A stretch of 34,378 bases of DNA. It comes from Pusillimonas sp. UBA3987 (lineage in GTDB: Bacteria > Pseudomonadota > Gammaproteobacteria > Burkholderiales > Burkholderiaceae_B). The stretch is taken from positions 186,357 through 220,734 of the forward strand of contig DGCD01000021.1 in NCBI GenBank assembly GCA_002384935.1, in the 5' to 3' direction. Under the pieces are notes generated by a model. That model did not search any database. It saw only the letters and a program-made list of their open reading frames with translations, and was not told the origin of the DNA. The translations under genes and the position numbers were made by a program. Below are positions 24,716 through 32,725 of the stretch, one piece after another; within the stretch, counting starts at the first letter, position 1, and each line of letters begins with the position of its first letter.

Positions 24716-26380
24716 ATGTCTGAAATTTATGCCGAATTCGCCCTCATACTGATCATTGCCGCTATCGCAGGCGCGATTGGGCTCAAGCTTAAACAGCCAT
24801 TAATCATCACCTACATTGTTGTCGGTATTGTTGTAGGGCCTGCGGCATTGGGCTTTGTTTCCGCCCACTCCCAAATTGAACTTCTGGCGGAGATTGGTAT
24901 TACGGTGTTGCTGTTTCTTGTGGGTTTGAAGCTCGACCTGAAACAGGTTCGGCAGCTGGGCCCGGTTGCCTTGGCAACCGGGCTGGGCCAATTGAGTTTC
25001 ACCATTGTGATTGGATTCGTACTGGTTATGTTGCTGGGCAAACCTGCAGTCGAAGCCTTGTACGTTGCCATCGCCCTTACTTTTTCAAGCACCATTATTA
25101 TCGTCAAGCTCCTGTCGGATAAACGTGAGCTGGACTCGCTGCATGGTCGTATTGCCGTGGGCTTTCTCATTGTTCAGGACCTTGCGGTTGTCATTGTAAT
25201 GATGATCATGAGCGCACTGGGCATGGAGCATGCCAATACCGGCCATGCCCTGGTTTTGACGTTATTGGCTTTGAAGGTACTTACAGCTGCGGTCTGTATG
25301 TATGCACTTATCAAATGGGTGCTGCCACAGGTAGTAGGCGCCATGGCCCGCTCACAAGAGCTTTTGCTTATTTTTGCCATGGCATTGGGCACTGGCCTGG
25401 CTGCCGTGGGGGAGTGGGCCGGTTTCAGCAAGGAAGCGGGCGCCTTCCTGGCAGGGTTTGCGCTGGCATCCTCGGGTTACCGCGATGCCATCAACGCGCG
25501 TCTTTCCGGCATTAAGGACTTTCTGCTCCTGTTCTTTTTTATTCACCTTGGGTCGCAACTTGACTTCACCACTTTAGGCAACGAACTGCTTTCGTCCGTC
25601 ATTTTGTCTGCTTTTGTTCTTATCGGTAACCCTCTTATTGTGCTGGCGATTATGGGCTACATGGGCTATCGAAAACGTACAGGTTTCATGGCCGGACTTA
25701 CGGTAGCGCAAATTAGCGAGTTTTCTATTATTTTTGTCGCCATGGGCATTTCCATGGGTCATGTGGGCCAAAGCGCACTAGGGCTCACCACCCTGGTGGG
25801 CCTGATTTCGATTGCCTTATCAACTTACATGATTCTGTACTCTCAAAAACTTTACAACATCCTTGCACCTCTTCTGACCCCCTTCGAACGCAACACGCCA
25901 TATCGTGAACTGGCAATGGAGCAAGATAGCGGCAATGAAGTACGGCCCGACGTCATTGTTTTCGGCTTGGGGCGATATGGCACACGTCTGGCGCATGGGC
26001 TAAAACATGCCGGTTTAAATGTTGTAGGTGTGGATTTCGACCCCCAAACCGCGCGGGCGAATCGACGTCATGGGATACCGGTGCACTATGGCGACGGCAC
26101 CGACGAGGAATTCATTGCAACCCTGCCCTTGCATCCTGACACTTGGTTAATCAGTACCCTGCCCGACCTGGAGGCGAACACGAACCTGTTGCGCATTCTG
26201 CATGAGCGCCACCCCCATGAACACCTTGCGATTGTCGCTCGCGACGAGCATCACCGCCACCTGCTTGAACAATTGGGCGCCACCAAAGTGTTTTTCCCCA
26301 TTAACGATGCCGTTGATTACACCATTGAATCCATGACCCAACTCATTCATGCAAAGGCGGAAAATAATGCTAGCCTTTGA
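24716..26380 (+). CDS. CPA2-family monovalent cation:proton antiporter with RCK domain (KefB/YbaL type)
   Basis: Inner-membrane antiporter of 554 aa. About 12 hydrophobic segments fill residues 5-385, with the family pattern LLFLVGLKLDLKQVRQLG, FSSTIIIVKLL and SKEAGAFLAGFALASS. From about residue 410 a TrkA-N/RCK nucleotide-binding domain follows: VIVFGLGRYGTRLAHGL, then GVDFDPQ and YGDGTDEEFI. The domain set and length match E. coli YbaL. It probably exchanges K+ or Na+ for protons under nucleotide or redox control. A hairpin AACGTGC/GCACGTT (26380-26386 with 26399-26405) lies at the stop but has no T-run. Confidence 0.88.
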   Translation: MSEIYAEFALILIIAAIAGAIGLKLKQPLIITYIVVGIVVGPAALGFVSAHSQIELLAEIGITVLLFLVGLKLDLKQVRQLGPVALATGLGQLSFTIVIGFVLVMLLGKPAVEALYVAIALTFSSTIIIVKLLSDKRELDSLHGRIAVGFLIVQDLAVVIVMMIMSALGMEHANTGHALVLTLLALKVLTAAVCMYALIKWVLPQVVGAMARSQELLLIFAMALGTGLAAVGEWAGFSKEAGAFLAGFALASSGYRDAINARLSGIKDFLLLFFFIHLGSQLDFTTLGNELLSSVILSAFVLIGNPLIVLAIMGYMGYRKRTGFMAGLTVAQISEFSIIFVAMGISMGHVGQSALGLTTLVGLISIALSTYMILYSQKLYNILAPLLTPFERNTPYRELAMEQDSGNEVRPDVIVFGLGRYGTRLAHGLKHAGLNVVGVDFDPQTARANRRHGIPVHYGDGTDEEFIATLPLHPDTWLISTLPDLEANTNLLRILHERHPHEHLAIVARDEHHRHLLEQLGATKVFFPINDAVDYTIESMTQLIHAKAENNASL

Positions 26381-26501
26381 ACGTGCATCAACAGAAAAGC
26401 ACGTTAATGCGCAAAAGAAAATGCCCAACGCCGCGACTACATCAAAGTAGCGCAGCGCAACGGGACATTAATCATTTTCATTTCATCGACAAGGTTTTGT
26501 T

Positions 26502-27530
26502 ATGCCCCTTCAGAACGCCCGCACTCATCACTTATTCAGCATGAAAGCCACAGGAACTGCAGCCCTGAAAATTACGTTCACCCTTATCGCCGGACTGATT
26601 GGCCAGACAGCACTGGCAGCGCCCACCGGCGCGCCGCAGCCGACTTTGCGTGTTACCGAGATTTCGCAAGCCGAGCATCCATTCGAAACCCTGTATTGTG
26701 CTCGTCAACCGGTGCAATATCGGTTTCTGGGTAGCGCACTTGAACTGGTCGTTGACAATGAAAGTCGCATCCTGATGCCCGCCATTGCCGCATCGGGTGC
26801 GCGTTATGTCGCCCCGGACGACCCCACAACCGAGTTCTGGAACAAGGGCAACCTGACCAACATTACCTGGTCAGATCAGGCATTACCCATTTGCGCTCCT
26901 GCCGGCTCACTCATTCCTCCCTACAAAGCATCTGGAAACGAACCGTTCTGGAGCGTCACCTTCGACGGCTGGGATGCCACGCTAACGCAACCGGGCAAAG
27001 CGCCGCTGACGCAAGATGCTCAAATCAGCGACACCCGGGCAAACGGCCAAACACTTATTGCCGGGACTGGCGCCAATGCGCTAACGCTTGAAGTTGAAGA
27101 CGCCCTATGCATTGACAGCATGAGCGGCATGCCCCACCCCCAACACGCTCAATTGAAATATCAATCCAACACGTGGCAAGGTTGCGGCGGTGACCCAAAC
27201 AGATTGCTTCAAGGCGTCACCTGGCAGGTTACTCAACTAGGCCAGGCCCAGACAAACGGGCAGACCCAACCGGAAATCAACTTCCTGCCCAATAATCGCA
27301 TTGCCGGCAGCACAGGATGCAACCGTTTCTTCGGTGAGTACATGCTAGGCGGCGAAGGGATGCAAATAAAAGGCCTGGGCAGTACACGCATGGCGTGTGG
27401 CGAAACACTGATGGCCCAGGAAGCCACGTTTCTTGAGCAACTGCAGAACGTATCGGGCGTGTCTTTCGACACACCCGATACGTTAATTCTAAGCACGAAC
27501 GAAGGCGAAATTCGGGCGATTACAAATTAA
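26502..27530 (+). CDS. Exported MliC-, COG3650- and META-domain protein
   Basis: A 342-aa protein with an N-terminal signal sequence (hydrophobic stretch about 20-36, cleavage near ALAAP at 39-41; no lipobox Cys). Three segments are seen. About 60-125: MliC-like lysozyme-inhibitor pattern, with C66 in LYCARQ and TEFWNKGNLTNITW. About 138-225: the ASGNEPFWSVTFDG segment found in COG3650 proteins. About 238-340: META/DUF306 domain, with NNRIAGSTGCNRFFGEY and STRMACGETLMAQE. ATG 26502 has AAGG 7 bases upstream; ATG 26541 would shorten the n-region but has no site. Likely periplasmic or surface, with a role in lysozyme or envelope-stress defence (inference). Confidence 0.82.
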   Translation: MPLQNARTHHLFSMKATGTAALKITFTLIAGLIGQTALAAPTGAPQPTLRVTEISQAEHPFETLYCARQPVQYRFLGSALELVVDNESRILMPAIAASGARYVAPDDPTTEFWNKGNLTNITWSDQALPICAPAGSLIPPYKASGNEPFWSVTFDGWDATLTQPGKAPLTQDAQISDTRANGQTLIAGTGANALTLEVEDALCIDSMSGMPHPQHAQLKYQSNTWQGCGGDPNRLLQGVTWQVTQLGQAQTNGQTQPEINFLPNNRIAGSTGCNRFFGEYMLGGEGMQIKGLGSTRMACGETLMAQEATFLEQLQNVSGVSFDTPDTLILSTNEGEIRAITN

Positions 27531-27543
27531 TGTGAACCTGAAC

Positions 27544-27587
27544 ATGGTTCCCGGCGGGAACAAGAGTAATCCACGACCGGGAACCAT
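27544..27587. terminator. Long inverted repeat between converging genes
   Basis: ATGGTTCCCGG (27544-27554) and CCGGGAACCAT (27577-27587) pair perfectly over 11 bp around a 22-base loop; an alternative short hairpin TTCCC-GGC-GGGAA lies in its left arm. It sits 13 bases after the META gene stop and 15 before the TonB receptor stop, so it may end both transcripts, though T-runs are lacking. Confidence 0.5.
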
Positions 27588-27602
27588 TGAGCGAATACGC
27601 GG

Positions 27603-29762
27603 TTAGAAATCGACCGTGGCAGACAACATAACGGTACGTCCGGCTGCATTGGTTGCAAAGCTTCCGCTGGCCAACCAATATTTCTTGTCTGTCAGGTTAT
27701 CAATGTTGGCGCGCAAGATAATCGGTTTGCCAGCGACCTCGGTGCGGTAACGTGCGCCAACCCCGAAGGTTGTAACGGCTGGCAGGCTGAGGGTATTGGC
27801 TGAGTCAATGTATGAAGAGGAAGTGTAAGCCACACTGCCATTGAGGCTCAGGCCAGTTACCCAAGGCGTATCCCAGTCCAGGCCAAGATTGAAAGTGCGC
27901 TGAGGCACGCCGGCCGCGGTATTACCTTGATTCACTCCGCCCGGGGTGTTTCTTAACTTGGCTTGTGTAAACGCCGCACCCGCAATGAACCGCAAGCCAC
28001 GTTGCAGTTCGCCATAGGCCGTCAACTCAACGCCGCGGTTGCGCTGTTCGCCAAAGTAACCGTAGACATTCGCATCGTCGGCCTGACCTGCCGGCCGCGC
28101 CAATTGATACACTGCCGCCGTCGTGGTGACCTTGCCCCAATCCACTTTAACACCTGCTTCGTATTGCTTGGACTTGTACGGATCAAGCACCTCGCCCGCA
28201 TTCGCGTAGGTAGCGCCAACGATCGTACCCCTGGTGAGCCCTTCCGTAAAGTTACCGTAGAGTGAAACATTGCTTAATGGCTTAACCACGATCCCTGCAA
28301 CAGGTGAAACCGCGCTGGCTTTATAAGTACTAGTTTTGGCGCCGGTAGTCGTGCTGTAGCTGTCAACTTCCACTGTTTGCCGACGTGCACCCACCGTCAA
28401 CAGCACACTGTCCTCGGCAAAAGATAATGTATCGGCGATGGCAATACTGCTTAGGGTCGTTTCAGCAGAGCGTTCCATACTATTACGTACAAGTGGTGCA
28501 GGAGGCAAAGGTGAAGGGTTATAAATGTTCGAAGGCACTATGACCGTTCCTGGGGTATAAGCGTTACCGTTTTCCTGAGTCATCTGCGAAATGCTCAATG
28601 CCAGCACATGCCCTACGCTGCCTGTATCAAAACGGGCCTGCAAGCCCGCATCGGCACTGAAGGTTTTAGAGTAAGAATCGTAATACGAATTCAGTACATT
28701 AAAATTACCCTCGGTATCCATACCTTGCCGGCCCCCGCTAAGATTCACCGACGAAGGAAACATCTGCTTCACTACGTTATCGCGATAGCCCATCGCAACA
28801 TGACCCGTTATGTTGTCGGTAAGGTCATACTCCAGGCGTGACGCAATGGTCTTATCTAATTGCGTAAGCGTTGTGCCTGGATAAAAAGTAATGTCGCCAT
28901 CAGGCGCTGCGGGAATCTCGTCAATACCATTCAGGAAGCTCATTTGAGCGCGAAAGCTGTCGATTTTCTCATCCTGATAAATGGCGTCCAGCGTCCAGCG
29001 CAGGCGCTCTCCTCTGTAATCGAGGGCCAGCGCGCCCAAGCCCAGGTTCTGCTTGCCATCACGAATGGAGGCTTCGCCGCCGCGCAAAACACCGTTAAAG
29101 CGCACGCCCCAGGCGTTATTCTTGCCAAAACGACGCCCTATATCCACATGTGTGCCAAAGTTAGACTCGCTGGTATAAGCGGCGCTCACACGCGTCAGAG
29201 GCTCGTCGTCGGCACGTTTGGTAAGCACATTGACGCTGCCACCGATACTGCCATTGGGCGGAATGCCGCGCATTAGCGTACCCGGCCCTTTAAGCAACTC
29301 GACACGCTCAACCATTTCCAATGGAATCCGATTGGCCGACAACAGTCCGTAAAGACCGTTCAGGCCGACATCGCCTGTAGCAACGCTGAAACCACGAATC
29401 AGGAAGTCTTCACCAAAGCCCCCTGTGGAGGTTGTCGTTCGCACTGAAGGGTCGAGTGTAATGATATCGGCCAGTGTTTTGGCCTGCTGGTCTTCGACCA
29501 ATTGCGAGGTGTAGTTCACCGTGCTGAAGGGGGAGTCCATCACGTTATTCGTACCCAACAGGCCCAAACTGCCGCCCGTTGCCACCTGCCCGCCGGCAAA
29601 CGGTGCCATGACCCCGTCGGACAATTCGCTGCCCTGAACCGTAATGGTTGGAAGCGTGGCAGGCTGCGAGGTTTGTGCCAGTACGCCACCGGTCGACACG
29701 ATAAGGCCGGCAGCGGCTAAATGGCGAAGCAAAAGCGAACGGGGGGAAAGGCGATGAGGCAT
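27603..29762 (-). CDS. TonB-dependent siderophore receptor
   Basis: Outer-membrane beta-barrel receptor for a ferric siderophore, 719 aa from ATG 29762. A signal peptide (MPHRLSPRSLLLRHLAAAG, cleaved near VLAQ) is followed by a TonB-box-like LPTITVQG. The plug domain shows LADIITLDPSVRTT, FLIRGFS, VERVELLKGPGTLMRG and GGSVNVLTKRA; the barrel ends in the outer-membrane signature ATVDF with terminal Phe. No N-terminal signalling (STN) domain is present, so it does not itself signal to an anti-sigma factor. A longer frame from TTG 29807 exists, but it does not start with a signal peptide. Divergent from the PepSY gene. The siderophore cannot be named. Confidence 0.92.
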   Translation of the reverse strand: MPHRLSPRSLLLRHLAAAGLIVSTGGVLAQTSQPATLPTITVQGSELSDGVMAPFAGGQVATGGSLGLLGTNNVMDSPFSTVNYTSQLVEDQQAKTLADIITLDPSVRTTTSTGGFGEDFLIRGFSVATGDVGLNGLYGLLSANRIPLEMVERVELLKGPGTLMRGIPPNGSIGGSVNVLTKRADDEPLTRVSAAYTSESNFGTHVDIGRRFGKNNAWGVRFNGVLRGGEASIRDGKQNLGLGALALDYRGERLRWTLDAIYQDEKIDSFRAQMSFLNGIDEIPAAPDGDITFYPGTTLTQLDKTIASRLEYDLTDNITGHVAMGYRDNVVKQMFPSSVNLSGGRQGMDTEGNFNVLNSYYDSYSKTFSADAGLQARFDTGSVGHVLALSISQMTQENGNAYTPGTVIVPSNIYNPSPLPPAPLVRNSMERSAETTLSSIAIADTLSFAEDSVLLTVGARRQTVEVDSYSTTTGAKTSTYKASAVSPVAGIVVKPLSNVSLYGNFTEGLTRGTIVGATYANAGEVLDPYKSKQYEAGVKVDWGKVTTTAAVYQLARPAGQADDANVYGYFGEQRNRGVELTAYGELQRGLRFIAGAAFTQAKLRNTPGGVNQGNTAAGVPQRTFNLGLDWDTPWVTGLSLNGSVAYTSSSYIDSANTLSLPAVTTFGVGARYRTEVAGKPIILRANIDNLTDKKYWLASGSFATNAAGRTVMLSATVDF

Positions 29763-30167
29763 AACGGGAGACTTATAAAAAGGGAAAGGACAACGATGGC
29801 AACCCAAACACCCGGTTGAGCATGAGACCGTTAACGATAGCGGCCAAATTTAACACAAACACTAACATTAATACAAATGGGAATAACTCTTATTAATAAT
29901 TAATGAATTCCCAACGAAGTTTGAGAAAATGAACTGCATCCACGAAACCAAATATCCCCTTGCGCTTATCCCGTCTATGTATAATTCCGCATAGGATAAT
30001 AATACCTCTCAATACCAATACTATTCTCAGTTATATAAAGGCTAACGCTATTGCATGGCCGTTGCACCTGGAAGCCCAATGATTGTCATCCCCCCCTGTT
30101 GTTTTAAAGCCGCACTCGGTACCACCTCATCGTTTGCGCTCGACTGCCCGACAAGGGGGTTTTAACC
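29763..30167. promoter_or_regulatory. Divergent promoter region of the receptor and PepSY genes
   Basis: A 405-base A/T-rich gap between the receptor (leftward) and the PepSY gene (rightward). No gene is seen. GATAATAATACCTCTCAAT at 29995-30013 matches 11 of 19 positions of the Fur consensus by eye, and a TATAAT box lies at 29980-29985 for rightward transcription without a convincing -35. Iron control is expected from the genes, but the site is only a candidate. Confidence 0.35.
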
Positions 30168-31502
30168 ATGTTATCGGCGAAGGCGTTGCGCAGTTGGTCT
30201 TTCGTTCACAAATGGACCAGCCTGATCTCCACGGTTTTTATCCTGATGCTTTGCATCACCGGATTGCCGCTGATCTTTGAACATGAGATTGATCATTGGC
30301 TTGCCGACGCGGCGCCACACACAACGGCATCCAGCGGCCTGCCCATGGCAAATCTGGATGACGTCGTAGCGGCGGCGAAAGCACAAGCGCCCGACAAAGC
30401 CATTATGTTCCTTGGCGATATCACCGACGACGGCTTCTGGTATGTGAACCTTGCTGATACCGTCGCGGGCGAAGGCGGCCGCACATCGGTCACGGTGGAC
30501 TACTACACGGCCAAAATACTCGACCCGGAAGCGCGGCAAAGTGGCTTCATGGCCTTCATGCTGCAACTACACACCGATATGTTCGCCGGACTGCCAGGCA
30601 AACTGTTCCTGGGTTTTATGGGCTTATTGTTGCTCGTGGCAATCGTGTCCGGTGTGGTGCTATATGCGCCGTTCATGCGACGCCTGCAGTTTGGCGAGGT
30701 CCGCCGCAACCGTACGACCCGTCTCAAATGGCTGGATCTGCATAATTTACTGGGCATCATCACCATTGTATGGGTGGCTACCGTTGGCGCCACCGGGATG
30801 ATCAACACCTGGGCAGATCTGATTATCAGCGCATGGCGATCAGATCAAATGGCCGAAATGATTGCGCCCTACAAAGGCAGCCCGGCCGTCACGAACCCCG
30901 GCTCCTTGGAGCAAGCCGTTCGTGCCGCCCAGGAACTCGAGCCAAACATGCAACTGGGTTTCGTGGCATATCCCGGATCAGGGTTGTCGAGCCCGCACCA
31001 CTACGCCGTCTTCATGCGCGGCACCGAACCGCTTACATCACGCTTGCTCAAGCCGGTACTGGTTGATGCACAAACGCTCGAGGTTACCGACAACCGCCCC
31101 CTTCCCTGGTACATGACCGCCCTGCTGCTGTCAGAGCCGCTGCATTTTGGCGACTATGGCGGCATGCCGATGAAAATTCTATGGGCCGTACTCGACGTAA
31201 TTACGATCATCCTGCTGGGGAGCGGACTCTACCTCTGGCTTGCACGTGGCCGTAAAGCCCCGGGCCAGGAAGACCGGGCGCCCGAACAGCAACGCGCAAA
31301 ACGCTCTGCTGCAAGTCGGGATTACAAGAGCGCATCTATTACCAATATGCAGCAAATGTGGCAGACGCCCGCAGCCCTCGCTGTAATTACGGCAGTCGGG
31401 CTGATTGCCGCACTGGTGGGCGACGGGTGGATGGATGTTCTATCGTGGGCGGCACTTGCCGTGCCGGTCGCCGTCATGATGTGGAAATGGGGTAAACAAT
31501 AA
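30168..31502 (+). CDS. PepSY-associated transmembrane protein (FoxB/PiuB-like siderophore reductase family)
   Basis: A 444-aa inner-membrane protein. An N-terminal membrane helix (about 15-38) is preceded by RSWSFVHKWTSLIS; a periplasmic PepSY-like part follows; then two helices near 140-160 (LGFMGLLLLVAIVSGVVLYA) and 185-205, with histidines in LQLHTDMFAG and WLDLHNLLG that could bind haem. Three more helices lie at the C-terminal end (about 345, 400 and 425). The family often sits beside siderophore receptors and is thought to reduce or release iron in the periplasm. An AAGGGGG site is 8 bases before the ATG. The position opposite a TonB receptor supports an iron-uptake role. Confidence 0.87.
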   Translation: MLSAKALRSWSFVHKWTSLISTVFILMLCITGLPLIFEHEIDHWLADAAPHTTASSGLPMANLDDVVAAAKAQAPDKAIMFLGDITDDGFWYVNLADTVAGEGGRTSVTVDYYTAKILDPEARQSGFMAFMLQLHTDMFAGLPGKLFLGFMGLLLLVAIVSGVVLYAPFMRRLQFGEVRRNRTTRLKWLDLHNLLGIITIVWVATVGATGMINTWADLIISAWRSDQMAEMIAPYKGSPAVTNPGSLEQAVRAAQELEPNMQLGFVAYPGSGLSSPHHYAVFMRGTEPLTSRLLKPVLVDAQTLEVTDNRPLPWYMTALLLSEPLHFGDYGGMPMKILWAVLDVITIILLGSGLYLWLARGRKAPGQEDRAPEQQRAKRSAASRDYKSASITNMQQMWQTPAALAVITAVGLIAALVGDGWMDVLSWAALAVPVAVMMWKWGKQ

Positions 31503-31506
31503 AGAA

Positions 31507-31553
<47 letters not shown>

Positions 31554-31841
31554 TCAATCTATGATTAATAAACGAGTTAACGGAGTATACCATACACCAT
31601 TAAAAACAATAACTTACCGTGAAATTCCATGATTTTCCATGACGTTCAACCTCGTTCCAAAGGCGGGTGTTTTGGCACAGATTGGCACAGATTTGGCACA
31701 GATTTCTTAACCCCAAGAACGCCACAAAGATGTCGACCTTAGGTGTCAAGCTAAAGATAGTAACCCAATACTTTAGATTTAGGGCCGTACCTATACGAAA
31801 AGTCAGCCCCGATTGTGGGCCACTTCCCATAGGTCAACGCC
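31554..31841. repeat. Element end with tandem repeats (possible integrase arm sites)
   Basis: No gene is seen between the tRNA fragment and the AlpA-like gene. Two copies of TTCCATGA occur at 31625-31632 and 31635-31642 (10-base period). Three copies of TTGGCACAGAT occur at 31672-31682, 31682-31692 and 31693-31703 (10-11-base period, one helical turn). Their place beside the att site fits binding sites for the integrase N-terminal domain or an excisionase. Confidence 0.5.
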
Positions 31842-32138
31842 ATGCTGCCTTTTCGTCCCCTGAACATCGAAGACATAACTGCCCTGCTCGGAGTCTGCGA
31901 ACGCACTGTCCGAAACCATATCGACACTGGCAAATTCCCTGCTCCGGTCAAAGTATGCGGCAAGCAATTTTGGCATCCGGACGTCTTTTACGGTTGGCTT
32001 GACGCTAACCTACGCTCACAAGAGCAAGTCTCTACCGCCGGATGCGTGCAGGCTATCGAAAAAAAACAAGCACAACCTAGGCTTAGCCCTGTGCAGCAAG
32101 CCAAGGCAGCACAAGCCACCAAGCTGTCAAGGCGTTGA
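31842..32138 (+). CDS. AlpA-like / MerR-type helix-turn-helix protein
   Basis: A 98-aa small DNA-binding protein. Residues about 6-55 form a helix-turn-helix of the AlpA/excisionase type: LNIEDITALLGVCERTVRNH followed by GKFPAPVKVCGKQFWHPDVF and YGWLDANL, the usual end of this domain. The last 40 residues are Gln/Lys-rich and look unstructured. AlpA proteins activate integrase genes or act as excisionases in P4-like elements. It is the first gene inside the element and is followed by the iteron region. Confidence 0.8.
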   Translation: MLPFRPLNIEDITALLGVCERTVRNHIDTGKFPAPVKVCGKQFWHPDVFYGWLDANLRSQEQVSTAGCVQAIEKKQAQPRLSPVQQAKAAQATKLSRR

Positions 32139-32457
32139 ATCTCCGCATAAAGCGTCTTAAAGAGACAGGGTGCTTCTGCCAAATATTGTGTACCAAACAA
32201 GTCGCTGCCCAAGTGCAGCATATGTCAGAGCGCTCGAGTGAATGCATCCCTATGTGACGTAAATACGCCAATCGACCGACGGGCCGTTGTATCCGTGGTT
32301 TTGTAGCTCTTACGCTAACCGGCAAGACCAAGGACGTCATTTTAGGGATAACGCCCGTTCCCATTCTTTTGGTTGAACACCCTGCGCAGTTTACAGAAGA
32401 AGCTATCGGCGTTTTTTTGTACAAGTGTTGCACAAGAGGTAGCGCCGTTGTCTCATC
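32139..32457. other. Gene-free stretch between AlpA-like gene and iterons
   Basis: About 320 bases with no convincing gene on either strand; the open frames present have no family resemblance and are rich in residues typical of chance frames. A T7 run at 32412-32418 occurs before the first iteron array. Nothing else is identified. Confidence 0.4.
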
Positions 32458-32502
32458 ACCTGAACCAGGTGAACCGGGTAAACCAAGTCAATCCGGTAAA
32501 TT
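32458..32502 (+). repeat. Iteron array A (five 9-bp repeats)
   Basis: Consecutive 9-bp units: ACCTGAACC, AGGTGAACC, GGGTAAACC, AAGTCAATC, CGGTAAATT. The consensus is close to RGGTRAACC. The second unit contains GGTGAAC, the core of the iteron bound by the P4 alpha protein (GGTGAACA, from memory). The array points towards the palindrome at 32541-32555. Confidence 0.75.
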
Positions 32503-32540
32503 GGACTGAAATTCCACCCATACTGGCAGGTAAGGCATCG

Positions 32541-32555
32541 GGTGCGCAGCGCACC
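32541..32555. repeat. Perfect palindrome between the iteron arrays
   Basis: GGTGCGC-A-GCGCACC, a perfect 7-bp inverted repeat with a one-base centre at 32548. It lies midway between array A (centre about 32480) and array B (centre about 32609). Confidence 0.7.
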
Positions 32556-32582
32556 AGAGGCCGACCATTGCTCTACAGAGTC

Positions 32583-32636
32583 TTTTTTACCTGTTTACCC
32601 AGTTTGCCTGGCTCACTTGGTTCACCTGGCTCAGTT
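32583..32636 (-). repeat. Iteron array B (six 9-bp repeats, opposite orientation)
   Basis: On the minus strand the units read AACTGAGCC, AGGTGAACC, AAGTGAGCC, AGGCAAACT, GGGTAAACA, GGTAAAAAA. The unit AGGTGAACC is identical to one in array A and GGGTAAACA nearly so. The array lies 90 bases downstream of the D5-type helicase stop and faces array A. Between it and the helicase are the palindromes CCCCGGGG (32666-32673) and TCAGGCGCCTGA (32680-32691). Confidence 0.75.
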
Positions 32637-32725
32637 GCTGCTTTTTTGATTACCCCAGGAGGACTCCCCGGGGCCGTGGTCAGGCGCCTGACACAGCAGG
32701 CTCACCGCTGTGCCGAGCCTCGCGC

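Noticed and set aside
26380..26405. Hairpin AACGTGC/GCACGTT at the antiporter stop as a terminator
   Set aside because: Only 7 bp with a 12-base loop and no T-run; mentioned under the gene but not listed as a terminator.
31600..31830. 76-aa minus-strand open frame (LCQICANLCQ) next to the att site
   Set aside because: The repeated words in it come from the phased DNA repeats, there is no family resemblance, and no ribosome binding site.
32458..32502. Possible collagen-like Gly-X-Y coding repeat or CRISPR-like repeat
   Set aside because: One frame does read PEPGEPGKPS, but it stops after a few codons and has no start; the 9-bp period without spacers excludes CRISPR. Iterons explain both arrays better.
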